DNA of 64,000 nucleotides from an uncultured Gammaproteobacteria bacterium (GTDB lineage: Bacteria; Pseudomonadota; Gammaproteobacteria; GCA-002705445; GCA-002716945), in contig CACPCG010000001.1 in assembly GCA_902632305.1 (NCBI GenBank), positions 124,001 to 188,000 of the forward strand. Reading direction: 5' to 3'. Position numbers and translations under genes: made by a program. The notes beneath the pieces were generated by a model. The model saw nothing but the letters and a program-made list of their open reading frames with translations. It ran no database searches and was not told the DNA's origin. Shown here piece after piece: positions 59,367-64,000 of the stretch. The number at the start of each line of letters is the position of its first letter. The stretch's first letter is position 1.

Positions 59367-60775
59367 TTTCACTGGAATTTGATTTAGTTCGTGCGCTTTA
59401 TATCGGAGCAACAGTTTTATTTGTACTTACACTTGGTGGTCTCAGTCATCAAGAGTCATCACGTAAAGGTAATATGTATGGAATGATTGGAATGACTGTT
59501 GCAATCATCGCAACACTTCTTGGGCCTTACGTAACAAAAAATTATCATTTAATTTTAACCCTAATGTTGTTGGGTGGAATAATTGGAATATCATTAGCCA
59601 AAAAAGTACAAATGACTCAAATGCCAGAGCTTGTGGCAATTTTACATAGCTTAGTTGGCCTTGCTGCAGTCTTAGTTGGATATGTCAATTTCCTAGATGA
59701 GTCGATTATGTTGGTTGGTGTAGAAAAGACCATTCACAGCATAGAAATATTTATAGGCATATTCATTGGAGCTATTACTTTTTCAGGATCTATAATCGCT
59801 TTTGGTAAATTAAGTGGCAAGATGAGTGGAAATCCCTTAATTCTCCCAGCACGCCATTATTTAAATTTACTAGTCGTAATTGTTATCGTCTCCTTGGGTT
59901 ACGCTTTCACCATTGATCCAACACCATCGAATGCGATTTATCCACTAGCATTTATGACGTTTTTAGCATTAATTTTTGGCATCCATTTAGTTATGGCAAT
60001 AGGCGGAGCTGATATGCCAGTAGTAGTTTCTATGTTGAACTCTTATTCAGGTTGGGCTGCATCTGCAACAGGTTTCATGCTTAGTAATGATCTTTTAATT
60101 GTTGTTGGAGCACTCGTTGGTAGTAGTGGAGCAATACTGAGCTATATAATGTGTCGTGCTATGAATAGGAGTTTTATATCCGTTATAGCTGGTGGCTTTG
60201 GAACTGATTCATCTCCAGTCGCTACATCCGTTACAGATCAAGGTGAGGTTACATCAATTAATTCTGATGAGCTCACAAACCTTTTGCTTACATCTAAAAA
60301 AGTAATGATTATACCTGGTTATGGAATGGCTGTATCTCAAGCACAGCACACTGTCAATGAGATAGTCAAATTACTTAAGAAAAAAAATGTAGATGTCGAG
60401 TTCGCTATACATCCAGTTGCAGGAAGAATGCCTGGTCATATGAACGTACTATTGGCGGAGGCAAAAGTCCCGTATGATATTGTTTATGAAATGGATGAGG
60501 TAAACAATGATTTTAACAATGTCGATGTCTCAATAATTATAGGCGCAAACGATATTGTAAACCCATCAGCACTTGAAGATCCTAACAGTCCTATTGCGGG
60601 TATGCCAGTGTTAGAATGTTGGAAAGGTAAAACCACAGTTGTATTAAAAAGAGGCATGGCAACAGGTTATGCAGGTGTGCAAAACCCTCTTTTCTTTAAA
60701 GACAATACAAAAATGTTGTTTGGTGATGCAAAAAAAACAATGGATGAAGTGCTTGGCAATCTTCAGTCTGCATAA
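59363..60775 (+). CDS. pntB: NAD(P) transhydrogenase subunit beta
   Basis: The 470-residue partner has an N-terminal domain of ~8-9 membrane helices and a C-terminal NADP-binding domain ([11 protein letters not shown]; [13 protein letters not shown]). Conserved Gly-Ala-Asn-Asp and [10 protein letters not shown] sites are intact. In a proteorhodopsin carrier it offers a path from light-driven protons to NADPH. Confidence 0.96.
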   Translation: MISLEFDLVRALYIGATVLFVLTLGGLSHQESSRKGNMYGMIGMTVAIIATLLGPYVTKNYHLILTLMLLGGIIGISLAKKVQMTQMPELVAILHSLVGLAAVLVGYVNFLDESIMLVGVEKTIHSIEIFIGIFIGAITFSGSIIAFGKLSGKMSGNPLILPARHYLNLLVVIVIVSLGYAFTIDPTPSNAIYPLAFMTFLALIFGIHLVMAIGGADMPVVVSMLNSYSGWAASATGFMLSNDLLIVVGALVGSSGAILSYIMCRAMNRSFISVIAGGFGTDSSPVATSVTDQGEVTSINSDELTNLLLTSKKVMIIPGYGMAVSQAQHTVNEIVKLLKKKNVDVEFAIHPVAGRMPGHMNVLLAEAKVPYDIVYEMDEVNNDFNNVDVSIIIGANDIVNPSALEDPNSPIAGMPVLECWKGKTTVVLKRGMATGYAGVQNPLFFKDNTKMLFGDAKKTMDEVLGNLQSA

Positions 60776-60780
60776 GTATT

Positions 60781-61059
60781 ATGAAAAAGAAAACTCAGAG
60801 TATTCGTTTAATTGATAATAAATATATAATCGAAGTTTCTCAAATCATATCTAAAAATAGTTTACATTTATCAAGCAGAAGAATAAGAAGACTTGCTTTT
60901 TTAGATTTGTATTTACCAAATTATTCCAATAACTATTTATATCAAAAATATAGAAAACTTGTCAGTAAAGATGCATCTAATTTTCAGACGTTAGTTCTAT
61001 TTATTGCGATTGGTATATTGTCAGCCGTTTTTGTTGTGCTTTTCAACCTAGCAAGTTAA
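60781..61059 (+). CDS. Hypothetical membrane-tail protein
   Basis: A 92-residue protein: a basic, soluble first part rich in Lys, Arg, Ser and Tyr, then one C-terminal transmembrane helix (residues ~68-89, Leu-Val-Leu-Phe-Ile-Ala-Ile-Gly...). It looks like a tail-anchored cytosolic protein. It is 5 bases after pntB and 9 bases before the SDR gene, so probably in the same operon. No family recognised. Confidence 0.6.
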   Translation: MKKKTQSIRLIDNKYIIEVSQIISKNSLHLSSRRIRRLAFLDLYLPNYSNNYLYQKYRKLVSKDASNFQTLVLFIAIGILSAVFVVLFNLAS

Positions 61060-61068
61060 ATTATAACA

Positions 61069-61893
61069 ATGATGAAATGTCTTATCACGGGACCAACCTC
61101 AGGCCTGGGTCTTGAAACTACTAAAGCTTTGGCGAAGCTCGGTTATCACCTTATACTTATTGGCAGATCAAAAACCAAACTCGACTCATTAAAAACTTCT
61201 CTGATTACAGAGTACAATTGTGTAGTTGACACATACACTTGCGATTTATCTCTAATCACAGAGACTATCCAAACCGCAAAAAAGATAAAAGACAAATATA
61301 CAGAAATTGATGTCTTAATTAACAATGCCGGTGGAATCTTTATGGATCACGAAATAACAAAAGAGGGTCTTGAAATGACTTTTGCATTGAATCATATGAG
61401 TTATTTTGTTTTAACCAATTATCTACTTGATTGTGTTAAGAAAAAAATTATTAATGTAGCATCAGAGGCACATCGTGGTGTGGTAATATCAAACGACTTT
61501 AGTAATCCAAAATATTTTAATGGATGGAGACAATATAAAAAATCAAAACTTGCTAATATATATTTCACCTATCACCTTGATAAAATACTCTCAAAATCAA
61601 ATTCAGCTGTAACAGTTAATTGCCTTCATCCTGGTGTTGTTAACACAAATATAGCTAATAATAATAAAAACTTTTTTTATAAAGTAATTTCTTCATTTAT
61701 TAAATTTTTTGCAATATCTAGCAAACAAGGAGCTTCTACAATAATATCTCTAGCTAGTGATAGCCTCTTTGATGAGATAAGTGGCTTGTATTTTATAAAA
61801 TCTAAACCTGTAAAATCGTCTACGATAAGTTATGATGATGATATAGCTGAGAGTTTATGGACATCGAGTAATGAAATATGGAAAACAATGTAA
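61069..61893 (+). CDS. SDR-family oxidoreductase, retinol-dehydrogenase-like
   Basis: A 274-residue classical SDR. Thr-Gly-Pro-Thr-Ser-Gly-Leu-Gly (cofactor loop) begins at residue ~7, Asn-Asn-Ala-Gly-Gly follows, Ser is in Val-Ala-Ser-Glu-Ala-His, and the catalytic Tyr/Lys are in Tyr-Lys-Lys-Ser-Lys. The Ala-Leu-Asn-His-Met and Cys-Leu-His-Pro-Gly-Val-Val-Asn-Thr motifs are those of the RDH/WW-oxidoreductase-like group. Arg in the loop (Gly-Arg-Ser) suggests NADP. Retinal chemistry is only a possibility. Confidence 0.82.
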   Translation: MMKCLITGPTSGLGLETTKALAKLGYHLILIGRSKTKLDSLKTSLITEYNCVVDTYTCDLSLITETIQTAKKIKDKYTEIDVLINNAGGIFMDHEITKEGLEMTFALNHMSYFVLTNYLLDCVKKKIINVASEAHRGVVISNDFSNPKYFNGWRQYKKSKLANIYFTYHLDKILSKSNSAVTVNCLHPGVVNTNIANNNKNFFYKVISSFIKFFAISSKQGASTIISLASDSLFDEISGLYFIKSKPVKSSTISYDDDIAESLWTSSNEIWKTM

Positions 61894-61914
61894 GCTTTAA
61901 AAAGATCTTTTGTC

Positions 61915-62331
61915 ATGAGAAAAATTAACCTTTTGTGGTTTTTCCTATTATTTGGTTGTGCAACTTTACAACCCACAAAGTATCCAGTGAAGATTGAATT
62001 AAATACTGTAAATCAAAAAAATGAACCTATAGACTCAGTATGTACAGTATTTTCATCATCAAATAAGGTTGAAACACTCACACCTAACACAATTACATTT
62101 TTAACAGAATGTTCATCAATCAATGTTATGTGCAAGTCTGGAGATAAAGAAGGTCAGTATGGAATGATACAAGAGGATGACTCTGCAGAAAATTTTATCA
62201 TAAATTCCGGAATAGGTTATTTGTTTGACCGTGCAGTTGATGCTATCACGCCTATGGGACAAGTGCTTAATCTTATGGGAAGCGATGATTGTGAGATGAC
62301 TGATCAAAAGATTACTATTGTCTTAGAATAG
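61915..62331 (+). CDS. Hypothetical lipoprotein
   Basis: A 138-residue protein with a signal sequence and lipobox Leu-Leu-Phe-Gly-Cys (Cys15), so probably membrane-anchored. The mature part is beta-rich with four further Cys and no known motif. It may be periplasmic. It lies 21 bases after the SDR gene. Function unknown. Confidence 0.65.
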   Translation: MRKINLLWFFLLFGCATLQPTKYPVKIELNTVNQKNEPIDSVCTVFSSSNKVETLTPNTITFLTECSSINVMCKSGDKEGQYGMIQEDDSAENFIINSGIGYLFDRAVDAITPMGQVLNLMGSDDCEMTDQKITIVLE

Positions 62332-62352
62332 AAAAGTCGTTATGGTTTATAT

Positions 62353-62568
62353 ATGATTATAATAACAATTTTGGGGATGGTATTTTTTGTAGCGGTAGGA
62401 TATTTTGCATTTAACTTTAGTCAGTGCATAGGTACTTTTACACGACTTGATAAAATTATCCCAACAAAAATTTTTGGAGTAGTTGGTCTGTTAGCATATA
62501 TTTATCTTGTGTATGCCAATCAAGATGCTGTCATTACAGCATTAAAACAACCGCTAACCAATCTCTAA
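62353..62568 (+). CDS. Hypothetical small two-helix membrane protein
   Basis: A 71-residue protein with one transmembrane helix at residues ~1-22 (Ile-Ile-Ile-Thr-Ile-Leu-Gly-Met...), a short loop with Cys and basic residues, and a second helix at ~38-55. It lies 21 bases after the lipoprotein gene and is followed by the alcohol dehydrogenase after one base, so likely co-transcribed. No family recognised. Confidence 0.55.
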   Translation: MIIITILGMVFFVAVGYFAFNFSQCIGTFTRLDKIIPTKIFGVVGLLAYIYLVYANQDAVITALKQPLTNL

Positions 62569-62569
62569 A

Positions 62570-63574
62570 ATGCCTAAAATATCTGTAAAAGGATTTGCGC
62601 CAGAGAAAGCTAGAGCTCCATTAACTGAGCTCAACTACAATATGTCTGCGCCAAAAGCACGTGAAGTAATTATTGAGATATCACACTGTGGTATTTGCTA
62701 TAGTGATATTCATTTAATAGATAATGACTGGGGGATTTCAAATTACCCATTTGTACCAGGCCATGAGATTGTTGGTACAGTGAGGGAATTAGGTAGTAGA
62801 GTAAAGAATTTTAAGAAAGGCCAAAGAGTTGGTCTTGGTTGGTTTTCTAAAATATGTAAAACATGCACATATTGTAAATCTGATAGAGATAACATGTGTC
62901 CATCATCAGAAGCAACCTGTGTTGGGAGAAATGGGGGTTTTGCAGATTTCGTTAAAGCTGACTCTGAGATGGTCTATCAAATACCAAAGGAAATAAAATC
63001 TGAACATGCTGCACCACTAATGTGTGGTGGATGGACAGTTCATGGTGCATTTAGAGGTTACAAGGTCAAGAAGGGCTCAAGAGTAGCAGTTCTTGGTATT
63101 GGAGGTCTCGGTCATCTTGGCCTACAATTTGGAAAAGCCATGGGATTTAAAATGACAGCTATTACAAGTACAAAAAATAAAGTAAAAGAAGCTAAATCAT
63201 TTGGAGCATCAAATGTAATTACTATTGATGAGATAAATAAATATGAAAAGGCATTTGACTTCTTACTTGTTACCGCACATGCAGATTTAGATTGGTCTCA
63301 ACTTTTAAATACACTAGATGTTGATGGCAATATATGTTTTGTTGGCATACCGCCAAGCACAGTAAATGTCCATGTATTTAGTTTATTAATGAAACGACTT
63401 TCAATTTCTGCTAATCCTGGTGGAAGTAGAAAAATGATGAGAGAGATGCTAAGGATAGCAGCCAAGCACAAGATAAAGCCTAAAATTGAGACATTTACAT
63501 TTGATAAAGTTAATGAAGCAATCAAGAAAGTCAAAAGTAATAAAATTAGATATCGCGCAGTACTTACTTATTAA
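62570..63574 (+). CDS. Zinc-dependent alcohol dehydrogenase (cinnamyl-alcohol-dehydrogenase-like)
   Basis: A 334-residue medium-chain dehydrogenase. Catalytic zinc ligands: Cys40 in His-Cys-Gly-Ile-Cys-Tyr-Ser-Asp and His65-Glu66 in Gly-His-Glu. Structural zinc Cys96, 99, 102 and 110 are all present. The NAD(P)-binding loop is Gly-Ile-Gly-Gly-Leu-Gly-His-Leu. The Cys-Tyr-Ser-Asp form is that of the CAD/YahK group, usually NADPH-dependent aldehyde reductases. Convergent with the partial gene at the right edge. Confidence 0.9.
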   Translation: MPKISVKGFAPEKARAPLTELNYNMSAPKAREVIIEISHCGICYSDIHLIDNDWGISNYPFVPGHEIVGTVRELGSRVKNFKKGQRVGLGWFSKICKTCTYCKSDRDNMCPSSEATCVGRNGGFADFVKADSEMVYQIPKEIKSEHAAPLMCGGWTVHGAFRGYKVKKGSRVAVLGIGGLGHLGLQFGKAMGFKMTAITSTKNKVKEAKSFGASNVITIDEINKYEKAFDFLLVTAHADLDWSQLLNTLDVDGNICFVGIPPSTVNVHVFSLLMKRLSISANPGGSRKMMREMLRIAAKHKIKPKIETFTFDKVNEAIKKVKSNKIRYRAVLTY

Positions 63575-63580
63575 ACTAGT

Positions 63581-64000
63581 TTAATAATTTACTACAGTTA
63601 TTACTGCTTGGAAGGGCCCGCTGCCCATGTTGATAACTGGTGGTGTTGCGCCATTTTCAAAAATTGTCATGCCTTCACTAATACCAAAAGCCACATCTAT
63701 TGTTTTTAAATCTTTCGTAATTATCACTGGTGATGCAAAAGTTTGGATTCCACCAAGTTTATCAACATCGGAACAATCAGATGTTCTTACTCCCGCGCTG
63801 GTCTCTAAAACACCTGTTATATCTGCACCAGTATTGTTGAGATTGCTGGCAGTTACAATTGCTACACAACTCGCACTCCCATTAAAACTTGTAAGTTGAG
63901 CACCCCATTCCCCAGCAGTAATTGCGGAGGCGCCGCAAGTAGTTGACTGCCCTGTACTTTCATTGCCTGTTCCAGCTAATGTTCCACAGAACACACCACT
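63581..64000 (-). CDS. Hypothetical protein, partial (cut by window edge)
   Basis: The minus-strand frame stays open to the right edge, giving about 140 C-terminal residues. It is rich in Thr, Ser, Gly and Asn with spaced Cys (Thr-Thr-Cys-Gly; Ser-Cys-Val-Ala; Asp-Cys-Ser-Asp), beta-strand in pattern, like an exported or surface protein. A GTG at 63994 is in frame but need not be the start. The N terminus is outside the window, so no family call. Confidence 0.5.
   Translation of the reverse strand, partial: SGVFCGTLAGTGNESTGQSTTCGASAITAGEWGAQLTSFNGSASCVAIVTASNLNNTGADITGVLETSAGVRTSDCSDVDKLGGIQTFASPVIITKDLKTIDVAFGISEGMTIFENGATPPVINMGSGPFQAVITVVNY

Noticed and set aside
63570-63585. ATTAAACTAGTTTAAT as a two-way terminator between convergent genes
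   Set aside because: It is a perfect palindrome but has no loop, is almost all AT and covers both stop codons, so a stable hairpin is unlikely.

Overview
The window is an AT-rich, gene-dense piece of bacterial chromosome with very short or overlapping gene junctions. The gene order is gammaproteobacterial: argH/hemC/hemD, gyrB-recF-dnaN-dnaA, rpmH-rnpA-yidD-yidC-mnmE, mnmG-rsmG-parA-parB, the atp operon, then glmU-glmS. A proteorhodopsin and retinal-synthesis locus, compact genes and low GC point to a streamlined marine surface bacterium. A SAR86-like gammaproteobacterium is my best inference; I could not run a search.

Layout. 1-2723: divergent argH (cut by the window edge) and a hemC-hemD-epimerase operon. 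2715-10293: a leftward block of ParA-like ATPase, xthA, gyrB, recF, dnaN and dnaA. 10411-28286: a rightward block from rpmH through mnmE, mnmG, rsmG, parA, parB and the ATP synthase operon to glmU-glmS. The strand switch at dnaA/rpmH marks the probable origin side. Two ParB-binding (parS) sequences lie inside recF. 28287-30478: an accessory array directly behind glmS, described below. 30502-32782: a tiny Cys-rich protein, a flavodoxin-fold oxidoreductase, a SRAP protein, a DUF2805 protein and a peroxiredoxin. 32783-37849: a leftward proteorhodopsin-crtI-crtB-crtY-blh light-harvesting locus, blue-tuned by a Gln, with an intrinsic terminator between the opsin and the pigment genes. 38066-44373: HIT protein, HAD, SDR, MTA phosphorylase, a ferritin-like gene with a Fur box, a lipoprotein hydrolase and a CtpA-type protease. 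44459-46669: a SqrR/BigR-like regulator, a Cys-less rhodanese, secB and gpsA. 46650-50562: glnA-ntrB-ntrC behind a sigma-54/NtrC promoter. 50861-63574: single-chain glycyl-tRNA synthetase, gmhB, aldo/keto reductase, SulP transporter, trmB-thiG-thiS, ispA, pntAB, an SDR, small membrane or lipoproteins and a zinc alcohol dehydrogenase.

The most unusual structure is downstream of glmS. The last codons of glmS (Ser-Val-Thr-Val-Glu-stop) recur three more times as direct repeats at 29488, 29820 and 30462. The copies differ mainly at synonymous or stop-to-stop positions, so each still encodes a usable glmS tail. The repeats bound three small cargo segments. The first carries a short ORF and a putative DUF3427-DUF3883 nuclease. 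The second carries a secreted peptide of 17-residue tandem repeats. The third carries a small acidic protein behind a long non-coding leader. No recombinase is encoded nearby. I read this as serial site-specific integration of recombinase-less cassettes at the glmS 3' end, each donating a replacement glmS tail.

Other points worth attention: the GlnA adenylylation tyrosine is replaced by Phe; a 48-residue protein with 14 cysteines; two parS sites in recF that both encode Phe-His-Val-[Lys/Glu]-His; a putative persulfide-sensing regulator beside a rhodanese that lacks its catalytic Cys; and an alpha2-type GlyRS sitting in the usual glyQ-glyS-gmhB position.
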